The notes beneath the pieces were generated by a model. That model worked only from the letters and a program-made list of their open reading frames with translations, had not been told where the DNA came from and made no database searches. Shown here piece by piece: positions 1-8,562 of a stretch of 64,000 nucleotides of DNA (positions are counted from its first letter, which is position 1; the number at the start of each line of letters is the position of its first letter). Both the position numbers and the translations under genes were made by a program. The stretch spans positions 558,001 through 622,000 of the forward strand of contig NZ_CP049255.1 of the NCBI RefSeq assembly GCF_011047135.1, written 5' to 3'. This stretch comes from Microbacterium endophyticum. Its GTDB lineage: Bacteria > Actinomycetota > Actinomycetes > Actinomycetales > Microbacteriaceae.

Positions 1-750
1 GTAGCGGGAGAACCCGTGTTGAGCGACCGCTCGCTCGATTTCGTCGGCCGTAGTCGAGGCAGGCAACGTCACCAGGTCGGCTAGTGGGACCGCGACATCT
101 TTCGCTTTTTTGTCGGTGAACTCGACAACAGCTGCGACCGTTCCGGCGCTGTCATCGAGCACACCCTCAATGCGCGATTGGTTGACGATCGTGGCGACCT
201 CTTCGAGAGTGAATGTCGAGGCTGCCTCATCTTTCGGTTCCACTCGGAACAACCGCACGATGTGGTTCGCAACCCAGTTCAACGTCACGATGATCGGGTG
301 GAAGACCTTCGAAAGCCATACCAACGGCGGCGCGAGCATGAGCACAGCGCGATCGGGCAGCGAGAACGCGAGGTTCTTCGGCACCATCTCGCCGAACACG
401 ACGTGAAGATACGAAACGATGACGAGGGCCACAATGAACGCAAGAGTGTCGACGGCACCTTCGCTCAGACCGGTCAGCGCCAGCGGGTCGGCCAACAAAT
501 GGTGGATCGCCGGCTCCGAGACGTTAAGAATCAGAAGCGAACAGATCGTGATGCCGAGTTGGCAGGTGGCCAGCATCAACGTCGCGTGCTCCATCGCCCA
601 CAGCGCCGTCTTCGCTGATCGAGATCCCTGTTCAGCCCGCGGTTCGATCTGTGAGCGTCGTGCAGAGATCACGGCGAACTCAGCACCGACAAAGAAAGCA
701 TTCGCCGCGAGTAGTACGACGAGCCAAGCTAGTCCAGCCCAATCACTCAT
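1..750 (-). CDS. CNNM/CorC-type CBS-domain membrane protein (3' part outside window)
   Basis: This is the second of two consecutive HlyC/CorC (CNNM, DUF21) family genes; 250 codons are visible and it runs off the window edge. The visible part is the N-terminal DUF21 membrane domain (about residues 1-190, with the family's GEMVPKNLA motif near residue 120) followed by the beginning of a CBS domain. The family is linked to magnesium or cobalt export and resistance, but the transported ion cannot be read from sequence. The ATG at 748-750 overlaps the stop of the preceding gene by 8 bases (ATGAGTGA), so the two are translationally coupled and probably work as a hetero-oligomer. The gene is not broken within the window. 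Confidence 0.85.
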   Translation of the reverse strand, partial: MSDWAGLAWLVVLLAANAFFVGAEFAVISARRSQIEPRAEQGSRSAKTALWAMEHATLMLATCQLGITICSLLILNVSEPAIHHLLADPLALTGLSEGAVDTLAFIVALVIVSYLHVVFGEMVPKNLAFSLPDRAVLMLAPPLVWLSKVFHPIIVTLNWVANHIVRLFRVEPKDEAASTFTLEEVATIVNQSRIEGVLDDSAGTVAAVVEFTDKKAKDVAVPLADLVTLPASTTADEIERAVAQHGFSRY

Positions 751-2089
751 GGCGCTCGCCCCCTTCGCTGTCGTCGTCGCCGTCGAGGTCCGTCGGCACG
801 GCACGAGGCACGAACTTCACGCGATCAACACGGCGACCGTCCATTCGTGCCACAGTGAGTATTCCGTCGTCGATCTCGATCTCATCCCCAACGATCGGTA
901 TGCGTTCCAGCTCGCTCATGATGAACCCGCCGACAGTGTCATAGACATCGCCCGCCGGAACCTTGATTCCGCTGCGGTCACGCAGCTCATCGGGTCGAAG
1001 ACTCGCCGGGAACGTGACGGAGTCAGAGCTATGAACAACGTCTGCGCGCCGACGATCATGCTCGTCGAGCACTTCGCCGACGATTTCCTCTACGAGGTCC
1101 TCGAGTGTCACGACACCTGCGGTGCCGCCATACTCATCGACGACGATCGCCATCTGGTAACCACGGGCACGCAGCTCCGAAACAAGGGCATCGAGGTGCA
1201 CTGTCTCTGGCACGCGAAGCGGCTCAGTGGCGAGGGCAGCGGCCGGCACATCACGGCGTCGATCACGCGGGACGCTGATCGCGGCTTTCAGGTGCACGAT
1301 ACCGACGATGTCGTCCATCGACTCGTCGTAGACAGGGAAACGACTGTGGCCCGTGCGCCGAGCGAGAGCGATCACATCGTCGGCCGTATCGCCTGCGGCC
1401 ACGGCATGCACGCGCGGACGCGGCGTCATGACGTCATCCGCACTCAGTCGTGCGAAGTTCAAACTGCGGTCGAGTAGAGATGCCGTATCTTTTTCGAGCA
1501 CGCCGGCGCTCGCGGAGCGCCGGACCAAGCTCGAAAGTTCTTCGGCTGTTCGCGCTCCCGAAAGCTCTTCTTTCGGCTCTACCCCAAATGCGCGTAACAG
1601 ACCGTTGGCGCTTCCGTTCAGGAGCCGTACTGCGGGACGAAAAACGGTAGTGAATGCCACTTGAAAGGGCATCACGAGCTTTGCTGTGGCCAGTGGCACG
1701 GCGAGAGCGAAGTTCTTCGGCACGAGCTCGCCGAGAATCATCGAGAAGGTCGTTGCGATGGCGATACCGATTACAGCGGATACCGGAGTGGTCACCGCAT
1801 TCGGTAGACCCCATGACTCGAAGACCGGGCGAAGGAGGCTCGAAATTGCCGGCTCCATCGTGTAACCGGTGAGGAGCGTCGTCAGGGTAATACCGAGTTG
1901 CGCGCTCGAGAGGTGCGTCGACGTTATGCGCAACGCACCGATCGTCATCGCGAGACGAGATTCACCGGCCGACTGGCGAGCTTCGAGGTCGGCCCGGTCG
2001 AGATTCACGAGCGCAAACTCGCTCGCGACGAACAATCCAGTGCCGACTGTCAGGAGGAGCCCCACGCCGAGCATGACGTATTCCATCAC
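743..2089 (-). CDS. CNNM/CorC-type CBS-domain membrane protein
   Basis: The 448-residue protein has an N-terminal DUF21 membrane domain with the GELVPKNFA motif near residue 120, a CBS pair at about 215-335 and a C-terminal CorC_HlyC domain (about 350-435). This is the complete architecture of bacterial CNNM-like proteins, implicated in Mg/Co efflux, although annotation pipelines often call them hemolysins. The start is GTG at 2087-2089 or the adjacent ATG at 2084-2086; a perfect GGAGGTGAT Shine-Dalgarno sequence lies just upstream (about 2092-2100) and fits either. It is the first gene of a two-gene coupled unit with the paralogue at 1-750. The substrate is inferred from family only. Confidence 0.88.
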   Translation of the reverse strand: MMEYVMLGVGLLLTVGTGLFVASEFALVNLDRADLEARQSAGESRLAMTIGALRITSTHLSSAQLGITLTTLLTGYTMEPAISSLLRPVFESWGLPNAVTTPVSAVIGIAIATTFSMILGELVPKNFALAVPLATAKLVMPFQVAFTTVFRPAVRLLNGSANGLLRAFGVEPKEELSGARTAEELSSLVRRSASAGVLEKDTASLLDRSLNFARLSADDVMTPRPRVHAVAAGDTADDVIALARRTGHSRFPVYDESMDDIVGIVHLKAAISVPRDRRRDVPAAALATEPLRVPETVHLDALVSELRARGYQMAIVVDEYGGTAGVVTLEDLVEEIVGEVLDEHDRRRADVVHSSDSVTFPASLRPDELRDRSGIKVPAGDVYDTVGGFIMSELERIPIVGDEIEIDDGILTVARMDGRRVDRVKFVPRAVPTDLDGDDDSEGGERHE

Positions 2090-2191
2090 GCATCACCTCC
2101 CGAGTGGGAGGCTGGTCGGTGGGGCGAGGGTCTGCAAGAAGGAGGGTCGTCCATTGTGACCGTAATTCTATGTCACTCTTTCTTTGCAAAC

Positions 2192-2204
2192 GCCGGGCGC
2201 CGGC
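2192..2204 (-). terminator. Possible weak hairpin terminator after guaB1
   Basis: A short perfect inverted repeat (GCCGG-3 nt-CCGGC) lies 35 bases past the guaB1 stop and before the CNNM gene. There is only a weak T-rich stretch downstream, so it may be a poor terminator or chance in GC-rich DNA. Confidence 0.3.
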
Positions 2205-2238
2205 ATTCGTTCTTCCATGGCGAAATCCGGTTTTGCGT

Positions 2239-3696
2239 TCACCAGCTGACGGGAAGCGCTTTGCCTTCTTCGTAACCGGCGGCCGACTGCAGCCCCACGT
2301 GAGCGCGCTCGTGGAATTCGGCGACGCTCCCGGCGCCCGCGTAGCTGAACGACGAGCGCACGCCCGACGTGATCATGTCGAGAAGGTCTTCGAGCCCTGG
2401 GCGCAGCGGGTCGAGATAGATCTTCGACGAGGATATCCCCTCCGCAAAAAGCTCCTTTCGCGCTCGCTCGTATGCGTCCAACCTTCCGAACCGGGCTTGA
2501 ACCGCCTTTGTCGATGCCATCCCCCACGACTCTTTGTATGCCCGCCCGTCGGCATCGAGCAGCACGTGTCCAGGCGATTCGACAGTGCCGGCAAACCACG
2601 AGCCGATCATGACGGATGCCGCTCCCGCGGCGAGGGCGAGGGCAACGTCGCGCGGGTACCGCACTCCACCGTCGGCCCACACGTGCGCACCCCGAGCCCG
2701 GGCAGCCTCCGCAGTTTCGAGAACCGCAGAAAACTGCGGCCGTCCGACCGCCGTCATCATTCGAGTTGTACACATTGCCCCCGGGCCAACTCCCACTTTG
2801 AGAATGTTCGCGCCGGCATCGACAAGATCATTCACGCCATCGGCCGTCACGATGTTTCCGGCGACAAGCGGGATGCCGAGATTCAGATCCGCAACAGAGC
2901 GAAGTGCCGAGAGCATCCCTTCTTGATGCCCGTGAGCGGTATCGACGACGAGAACATCCACCCCGGCAGCGGCGAGCGCTTGAGCTTTCTGCGCGGCTTC
3001 GCCATTGATGCCGATAGCCGCGCCGACGATGAGGCGATTATTTCCGTCGACCGCGGGTCGGTACAGCGTTGACCGGAGCGCACTGCGCTGCGAAAGAGTG
3101 CCGACGACGTGCCCGCGATGCAAGACACAGACAGTGTCGGCTTCCGCGGCAACGATGAGGTCGAATGCCGCACGTGCATCGAGCACATCATCAGCGTCCA
3201 CTGCCGGTGGACGGCCGCGCGTGAGATCGCCGAGCCGCGCGTCAGGAAGTGCCGTGCCCAACCGCGGTGCACTCACGACCCCGAGCACGTCGTCGATCGA
3301 AAGTTGCGGGATCGTGGGGTCAGCGACAACGATTGCGTAACCCTCGCTGGCGGGAAGCACGCGAGATGCTTCAGCGACTGTGACAGACGGGCCGAGCACG
3401 AGCGGAGTGTCCCACCTCACCGGCTGCGATTTCACTGACCGAATTGCGGCATCGAGTTCCTGCAGCGGTAGGTCTTGTGGCAGCACTCCGAGTCCGCCAC
3501 GCCGCCCGAGTGTCGCGGCGAGGCGTGGGCCAGTCACCGAGTTCATATTCGCGGAAACCAGCGGAATAGTGGCCGTCGTTCCGTCGTGGGGCGAGAGATC
3601 GACGTCGAGTCGACTCGTCACCGCGGATCGCCGCGGAACGAGAAACACATCGGAGTATGTGAGGTCGACCTGGGGGCGTTCACCGGAGAAGTCCAT
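2239..3696 (-). CDS. guaB1: GuaB1-type IMPDH/GMP reductase family protein with CBS pair
   Basis: A 485-residue protein of the IMP dehydrogenase/GMP reductase family: a (beta/alpha)8 barrel interrupted by a CBS pair (roughly residues 80-205). The catalytic-loop motif VGVGPGAMCTTR places the nucleophilic Cys at about 309. The protein matches the actinobacterial GuaB1 group, whose mycobacterial member has been reported to be a CBS-containing GMP reductase (GMP to IMP, purine salvage) rather than an IMPDH; that assignment is transferred, not shown here. The reading frame stays open 17 codons upstream, but I chose ATG 3696 because a TACCCT -10 hexamer sits 8 bases before it and there is no Shine-Dalgarno sequence, which suggests a leaderless mRNA. 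It is divergent from kgd. Confidence 0.88.
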   Translation of the reverse strand: MDFSGERPQVDLTYSDVFLVPRRSAVTSRLDVDLSPHDGTTATIPLVSANMNSVTGPRLAATLGRRGGLGVLPQDLPLQELDAAIRSVKSQPVRWDTPLVLGPSVTVAEASRVLPASEGYAIVVADPTIPQLSIDDVLGVVSAPRLGTALPDARLGDLTRGRPPAVDADDVLDARAAFDLIVAAEADTVCVLHRGHVVGTLSQRSALRSTLYRPAVDGNNRLIVGAAIGINGEAAQKAQALAAAGVDVLVVDTAHGHQEGMLSALRSVADLNLGIPLVAGNIVTADGVNDLVDAGANILKVGVGPGAMCTTRMMTAVGRPQFSAVLETAEAARARGAHVWADGGVRYPRDVALALAAGAASVMIGSWFAGTVESPGHVLLDADGRAYKESWGMASTKAVQARFGRLDAYERARKELFAEGISSSKIYLDPLRPGLEDLLDMITSGVRSSFSYAGAGSVAEFHERAHVGLQSAAGYEEGKALPVSW

Positions 3697-3704
3697 GAGG
3701 CCCA

Positions 3705-3710
3705 AGGGTA
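3705..3710 (-). promoter_or_regulatory. -10 element of leaderless guaB1 promoter
   Basis: TACCCT on the minus strand, with 8 bases between it and the guaB1 ATG at 3696. No clear -35 is seen. The spacing puts the transcription start at or next to the A of the ATG. Confidence 0.5.
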
Positions 3711-3868
3711 GCCATTCGCCCTGTGCAAGAGAACGGGCAGAACACACACTGACGAGAGTTGCCGTATGCCCAGGATCGCGCCTTCAGACTGCGTTACGCT
3801 TGATGAAGTGCGTGGCGACCGACGGTGGCCGAGCACGTCTCTTCATCTATGAAAGCGGGCGATCGAAC

Positions 3869-6800
3869 GTGTCGAGCCAAGTGACGGGCGTCGGGGTGTC
3901 GAGCGAAGGGGAGTTCGGGGCCAACGAATGGCTTGTGGACGAACTTTACGAGCAGTACAAGGTCGATAAGAACTCGGTAGACAAGGCCTGGTGGCCTGTT
4001 CTCGAGTCCTATCACCCGGTAGACCCCGGCAGCGCCTCCGCCAACTCAGGAGAGCCCAAGCCGGTCACCGCACCAATCCCGGTGATCGGTGCACCTCCCG
4101 TAGCCCGAACAACGGCAAAGCCGGCGGCGCCGCAGCCGATTCCCGCGCAAGCGCCCAATGTGCAGGCTAAGACGAGCGAGACGCCGCCTGAGCGCGAAGA
4201 TTCGGTCACAGTCCTCAAGGGCATGACCAAGGCACTCGCGGCGAATATGGATGAGTCGCTCACTGTGCCCACCGCGACAAGCGTTCGCACAGTGCCCGCC
4301 AAACTCATGATCGACAATCGAATTGTCATCAATAACCACATGTCACGCACCCGTGGCGGCAAGGTCAGCTTCACTCACCTCATCGGGTGGGCTCTCATTC
4401 AAGTGTTGAAAGAGTTTCCGAGCCAAAACGTCTTCTACTCCGAAGTTGACGGAAAGCCGTCGGTTGTTTCTCCTGCGCACGTCGGTCTGGGTATCGCCGT
4501 CGATATCCCGAAGCCAGACGGCACCCGCGCGTTGATGGTACCGAGCATCAAGCGTGCCGACACTCTCACTTTCGATGAGTACCTCTCCGCATACGAAGAT
4601 CTCATCAAGCGTGCGCGCAACAACAAGCTCACGGGTGCCGACTTTCAAGGCACGACACTCTCACTGACGAACCCGGGCGGCATCGGCACCGTGCACTCGG
4701 TGCCCCGCCTAATGAAGGGTCAGGGCTGCATTATCGGTGCGGGTGCTCTCGAGTACCCGGCAGAGTTCCAGGGCTCGAGTGAAAAAACTCTGACCGAGCT
4801 CGGCATCGGCAAGACGATCACACTCACGAGCACGTACGACCACCGCGTGATTCAGGGCGCAGGGTCCGGAGAGTTCCTGAAAAAAGTTCACGAACTCCTC
4901 ATCGGCCAGCGCGGTTTCTACGACGACATCTTCGCGTCGTTGCGTATTCCGTACTCCCCCATCCAGTGGGCGAGCGACATCAACGTCGACATTGCAGAAC
5001 GCGTTGACAAGACCTCTCGCGTACAAGAAATCATCAACTCATACCGCGTACGCGGCCACTTGATGGCCGACATCGATCCGCTGGAGTACGCGCAGCGCAC
5101 GCACCCCGACCTCGAGATCGAAAACCACGGCCTCACGTTCTGGGACCTCGACCGATACTTCGTCACGGGAGGTTTCGGGGGCAAGCGCCTGATGAAACTG
5201 CGTGACATCCTCGGCGTGCTCCGCGACTCGTACTGCCGCACGATGGGCATCGAGTACATGCACATTCAGGACCCTGTGCAACGCAAGTGGTTCCAAGACA
5301 ATGTCGAAGTCAAGTACCAGAAGCCCGGCCACGATGACCAGCTGCGTGTGCTGTCGAAGCTTAATGAGGCTGAGGCATTCGAGACGTTCCTGCAGACGAA
5401 ATATGTCGGCCAAAAGCGCTTCTCTCTCGAAGGCAGCGAGTCTTTGATCCCGCTGCTCGACGAAATTCTGCAGGGAGCTGCAACCGAAGGCTTGCAGGGT
5501 GCAGCGATCGGAATGGCTCACCGCGGTCGTTTGAACGCGCTCACGAACATCGCCGGCAAGACGTACGGCCAGGTTTTCCGCGAGTTCGAAGGAACCAGTC
5601 AGCCGGGCAACAAGCACGGCTCCGGAGACGTCAAATATCACCTCGGCACCGAAGGAACCTTCGTCTCGGACTCCGGAGACGAAATGCCCGTTTATCTCGC
5701 GGCAAACCCCTCTCACCTCGAGACGGTCGACGGTGTACTCGAAGGAATCGTTCGAGCACGTCAGGACCGCGGTCCGATCGGAAGCTTCTCATGGCTGCCG
5801 ATCCTCGTGCACGGAGATGCGGCATTCGCCGGACAGGGTGTCGTCGTGGAAACGCTCCAGATGTCCCAGCTGCGCGGATACCGCACGGGTGGCACGATTC
5901 ACGTCGTCGTAAACAACCAGGTTGGTTTCACGACTCTTCCGCAAGATGGGCGCACGTCGGTCTATGCGACAGACGTCGCAAAGACTATCCAGGCGCCGAT
6001 TCTCCACGTGAACGGTGATGACCCCGAAGCGGTCGTTCGTGTTGCCGAACTTGCCTTCATGTACCGCCAGGAGTTCCACCGCGACGTCGTTATCGATCTC
6101 GTCTGCTACCGACGTCGCGGGCACAACGAGGGCGATGACCCCTCGATGACGCAGCCCCTCATGACAAATCTCATTGAGGCCAAGCGTTCGGTCCGACGTC
6201 TCTACACGGAGTCGCTGGTCGGCCGCGGTGACATCACCGAAGAAGAGTATGAACAAGCGAAGCGTGACTTCCAGCAGCGACTCGAGATCGCTTTCGCCGA
6301 GACTCATGAAGCGCAAACCGGTACGTCGACGGTAGTTCCTGAACCGGAGCCGGAGAGTGACCTCGCAGGCGAGCCCGAGACCACGGGAGTGTCAGCCGAG
6401 GTCGTTCAGCTCATCGGCGACACGTTCGTCAACAAACCCGAGAACTTCACTGTGCATCCCAAGCTGCAGCAGCTTCTCGACAAGCGTCTCGACATGAGCC
6501 GAAAAGGCAACGTCGACTGGGCGTTTGGCGAGCTGCTGGCTTTCGGTTCTCTACTCGTCGAGGGCACTCACGTTCGGCTCGCGGGCCAGGATTCACGCCG
6601 CGGCACATTCGTGCAGCGCCACTCGGTGTTGCACGATCGCGCGAATGGTCAAGAGTGGATCCCGCTGGCAAATCTTGGTGAGAACCAGGGACGATTCTGG
6701 GTGTACGACTCGCTTCTGAGCGAGTACGCCACGATGGGCTTCGAGTACGGATACTCCGTCGAACGGCCGGACGCACTCGTTCTCTGGGAAGGGCAGTTTG

Positions 6801-7534
6801 GCGATTTTGCCAACGGAGCTCAGTCGATCATCGATGAGTTCATCTCATCGGCCGACCAAAAATGGGATCAGCAGTCGAGCGTCGTACTGCTCCTCCCCCA
6901 TGGTTATGAGGGCCAAGGCCCCGATCACTCTTCGGCACGCATCGAGCGCTACCTGCAGATGTGTGCACAAGACAACATGACAGTCGCTCGCCCATCAACG
7001 CCCGCGTCGTACTTCCACCTGCTGAGACGGCAGGCTTACGCGCGTCCGCGGCGACCGCTCATCGTCTTCACTCCCAAGGCGATGCTTCGGCTTCGAGGCG
7101 CGACGAGCCCCGTCGAGGACTTCACCTCGGGGAAGTTCCAGCCAGTACTCGACGACACACGTGGTCTCGACAAGGCGGCGGTGAAGCGCGTGCTTTTGCA
7201 CTCGGGAAAGATTCACTGGGATCTTCGCGGCGAGCTCGACAAGCACCCGAACGATGAGATCGCCCTCGTTCGTCTCGAGCAGTACTATCCGGCGCCGATC
7301 GCCGAACTCAACGCGATCGTCGATGAGTACCCGAACGCAGAACTGGTGTGGGTACAGGACGAGCCTGAGAATCAGGGCGCATGGCCCTTCATCGCCCTTG
7401 AGGTAGCAAAGAATCTCAGGGGTCGCACGATCCGCGGAATCACGCGTGAGGCGTCGGCCTCACCGGCAACCGGGTCACCGAAGGTACACGCGATCCAACA
7501 CGCCACTCTTATGGAACAGGCCTTGTCGCTCTAA
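3869..7534 (+). CDS. kgd: Multifunctional 2-oxoglutarate metabolism enzyme (2-oxoglutarate decarboxylase/dehydrogenase E1 fused to E2-like domain)
   Basis: A 1221-residue protein, close to the about 1230 residues of mycobacterial Kgd (SucA). In order: an E1o-type N-terminal segment (NEWLVDELYEQYK), a Pro/Ala-rich linker, a dihydrolipoamide succinyltransferase-like domain ending in TYDHRVIQGAGSGEF (catalytic His near 325), and the thiamine-diphosphate E1 domain with GMAHRGRLNAL and GHNEGDDP (about 752-759). It decarboxylates 2-oxoglutarate in the TCA cycle and, with E2/E3 partners encoded elsewhere, feeds the dehydrogenase complex; in mycobacteria the GarA FHA protein inhibits it. The frame is open upstream to 3380, but that part lies antisense to guaB1. 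GTG 3869 gives the conserved N-terminus (MSSQVTG). Confidence 0.95.
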   Translation: MSSQVTGVGVSSEGEFGANEWLVDELYEQYKVDKNSVDKAWWPVLESYHPVDPGSASANSGEPKPVTAPIPVIGAPPVARTTAKPAAPQPIPAQAPNVQAKTSETPPEREDSVTVLKGMTKALAANMDESLTVPTATSVRTVPAKLMIDNRIVINNHMSRTRGGKVSFTHLIGWALIQVLKEFPSQNVFYSEVDGKPSVVSPAHVGLGIAVDIPKPDGTRALMVPSIKRADTLTFDEYLSAYEDLIKRARNNKLTGADFQGTTLSLTNPGGIGTVHSVPRLMKGQGCIIGAGALEYPAEFQGSSEKTLTELGIGKTITLTSTYDHRVIQGAGSGEFLKKVHELLIGQRGFYDDIFASLRIPYSPIQWASDINVDIAERVDKTSRVQEIINSYRVRGHLMADIDPLEYAQRTHPDLEIENHGLTFWDLDRYFVTGGFGGKRLMKLRDILGVLRDSYCRTMGIEYMHIQDPVQRKWFQDNVEVKYQKPGHDDQLRVLSKLNEAEAFETFLQTKYVGQKRFSLEGSESLIPLLDEILQGAATEGLQGAAIGMAHRGRLNALTNIAGKTYGQVFREFEGTSQPGNKHGSGDVKYHLGTEGTFVSDSGDEMPVYLAANPSHLETVDGVLEGIVRARQDRGPIGSFSWLPILVHGDAAFAGQGVVVETLQMSQLRGYRTGGTIHVVVNNQVGFTTLPQDGRTSVYATDVAKTIQAPILHVNGDDPEAVVRVAELAFMYRQEFHRDVVIDLVCYRRRGHNEGDDPSMTQPLMTNLIEAKRSVRRLYTESLVGRGDITEEEYEQAKRDFQQRLEIAFAETHEAQTGTSTVVPEPEPESDLAGEPETTGVSAEVVQLIGDTFVNKPENFTVHPKLQQLLDKRLDMSRKGNVDWAFGELLAFGSLLVEGTHVRLAGQDSRRGTFVQRHSVLHDRANGQEWIPLANLGENQGRFWVYDSLLSEYATMGFEYGYSVERPDALVLWEGQFGDFANGAQSIIDEFISSADQKWDQQSSVVLLLPHGYEGQGPDHSSARIERYLQMCAQDNMTVARPSTPASYFHLLRRQAYARPRRPLIVFTPKAMLRLRGATSPVEDFTSGKFQPVLDDTRGLDKAAVKRVLLHSGKIHWDLRGELDKHPNDEIALVRLEQYYPAPIAELNAIVDEYPNAELVWVQDEPENQGAWPFIALEVAKNLRGRTIRGITREASASPATGSPKVHAIQHATLMEQALSL

Positions 7535-7542
7535 GACGAGAA

Positions 7543-7586
7543 GACGCCCCTAGCCGCAGCATGATCATGCTGACGCTAGGGGCGTC
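7543..7586. terminator. Bidirectional hairpin terminator between kgd and rsrA
   Basis: Perfect 12-bp arms (GACGCCCCTAGC at 7543-7554 and its complement at 7575-7586) flank a loop that is itself a 16-base palindrome (7557-7572). It lies between the convergent kgd and rsrA stops and is suited to both strands. Confidence 0.75.
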
Positions 7587-7597
7587 TCGTCGTTCAG

Positions 7598-7843
7598 CTA
7601 GTGATGGCTGGCTTGCGCGGCGCGAAGAGTTGCCATTACCTGATCACGCAGAGTCTCCGGAGCCGACTCTTTGCACGCTCGCGCGAGCACATCGGTCAGC
7701 GTCGTTGCGACGAGTGCTTCGTCGCGGCATGCCGGACAGTGTTCTAGATGCTCGCGAATGTCCGCGTGCTCAGTCGCGCACATCTCGTTGCGTAAATACT
7801 CTTCGAGGTCTTTCCTCGCTTTTTCACAACCGCAATCGGTCAT
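7598..7843 (-). CDS. rsrA: Mycothiol-system anti-sigma factor RsrA (ZAS family)
   Basis: A short 81-residue soluble anti-sigma factor with the zinc-binding signature HxxxCxxC ([11 protein letters not shown], about residues 32-42) preceded by additional Cys residues (DCGCEKA). In Streptomyces RsrA and mycobacterial RshA, oxidation of these thiols releases the partner ECF sigma factor during disulfide stress. Its ATG overlaps the stop of sigR by four bases (ATGA), so it is translationally coupled to the sigma factor it is expected to control. Length and context match the family. Confidence 0.9.
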   Translation of the reverse strand: MTDCGCEKARKDLEEYLRNEMCATEHADIREHLEHCPACRDEALVATTLTDVLARACKESAPETLRDQVMATLRAAQASHH

Positions 7844-8502
7844 CGTTCACTCCCAGAAGACGCGGGGACGATTCCCCGATCAGTCGCGTATTCGGCAAGA
7901 AGGTCACGCAGCATCCGCCTGCCACGATGCAGGCGGCTCATGACCGTGCCGATAGGTGTTTTCATAATCTCCGCGATCTCTTGATACGCGAATCCTTCTA
8001 CGTCAGCGAAGTACACCGCAAGGCGAAAATCTTCTGGAATCGATTGCAGGGCATCCTTCACAGCTGAGGATGGCATCCGATCGATTGCTTCAGCTTCGGC
8101 GGAACGCGAACTCGTCGCTGTCGTCGACTCAGCGCCGCCCAACTGCCAATCTTCGAGGTCATCGATCGTGCCTTGGTATGGCTCCCGCTGCTTCTTCCGG
8201 TACGTATTGATGTACGTGTTCGTCAGAATGCGATACAGCCAGGCCTTCAAATTCGTCCCCTGGGTGAACGTCTTCCACGACGAGAACGCTTTCACGAACG
8301 TCTCTTGCACGAGATCAGCGGCATCTGCCGGATTCCGCGTCATACGCATTGCGGCCGCGTACAGCTGATCCATATACGGCAACGCTTGATCCTCGAACTG
8401 CATTCGCGGATCTGTCGCAGTTTCACCCTCGTCATCCATCACCGGCCAGTCTACGTCGGCAAGCTGACGCGAGAGCGTTGGCCGCTCTAGCGTTGTGATC
8501 AT
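7840..8502 (-). CDS. sigR: RNA polymerase ECF sigma factor SigR/SigH (redox stress)
   Basis: A 220-residue group IV sigma factor: sigma region 2 (about 40-105, including [14 protein letters not shown]), a linker, and region 4 (about 150-205, [22 protein letters not shown]). The pairing with an HxxxCxxC anti-sigma gene identifies it as SigR/SigH, which directs thioredoxin, mycothiol and related genes under thiol oxidation. The start is ATG 8502 with a GGAGGA Shine-Dalgarno sequence six bases upstream. A sigma-R-like promoter (GGAAT-19-GTT) upstream suggests positive autoregulation. It is divergent from aroA by only 39 bases. Confidence 0.92.
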   Translation of the reverse strand: MITTLERPTLSRQLADVDWPVMDDEGETATDPRMQFEDQALPYMDQLYAAAMRMTRNPADAADLVQETFVKAFSSWKTFTQGTNLKAWLYRILTNTYINTYRKKQREPYQGTIDDLEDWQLGGAESTTATSSRSAEAEAIDRMPSSAVKDALQSIPEDFRLAVYFADVEGFAYQEIAEIMKTPIGTVMSRLHRGRRMLRDLLAEYATDRGIVPASSGSER

Positions 8503-8527
8503 AGCTATCCTCCGTTCGGTGGTTCAG

Positions 8528-8533
8528 TAGGGT
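8528..8533 (+). promoter_or_regulatory. -10 element of leaderless aroA promoter
   Basis: TAGGGT followed by 8 bases and the aroA ATG at 8542, with no Shine-Dalgarno sequence. It overlaps the region the divergent sigR promoter would use. Confidence 0.5.
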
Positions 8534-8535
8534 AG

Positions 8536-8562
8536 AACGCGATGAGCATTCACGGGTATTCC
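8536..8562 (-). promoter_or_regulatory. Putative sigma-R autoregulatory promoter of sigR
   Basis: On the minus strand GGAAT (8562-8558) and GTT (8538-8536) are separated by 19 bases, matching the GGAAT-N18/19-GTT consensus of SigR/SigH promoters. Transcription would begin near 8530, giving a leader of about 28 nt that contains the GGAGGA ribosome site. The -35 lies inside the first codons of aroA. Confidence 0.6.

Noticed and set aside
3380..3868. N-terminal extension of kgd
   Set aside because: It overlaps guaB1 on the opposite strand and has no similarity to Kgd; the conserved N-terminus begins at GTG 3869.
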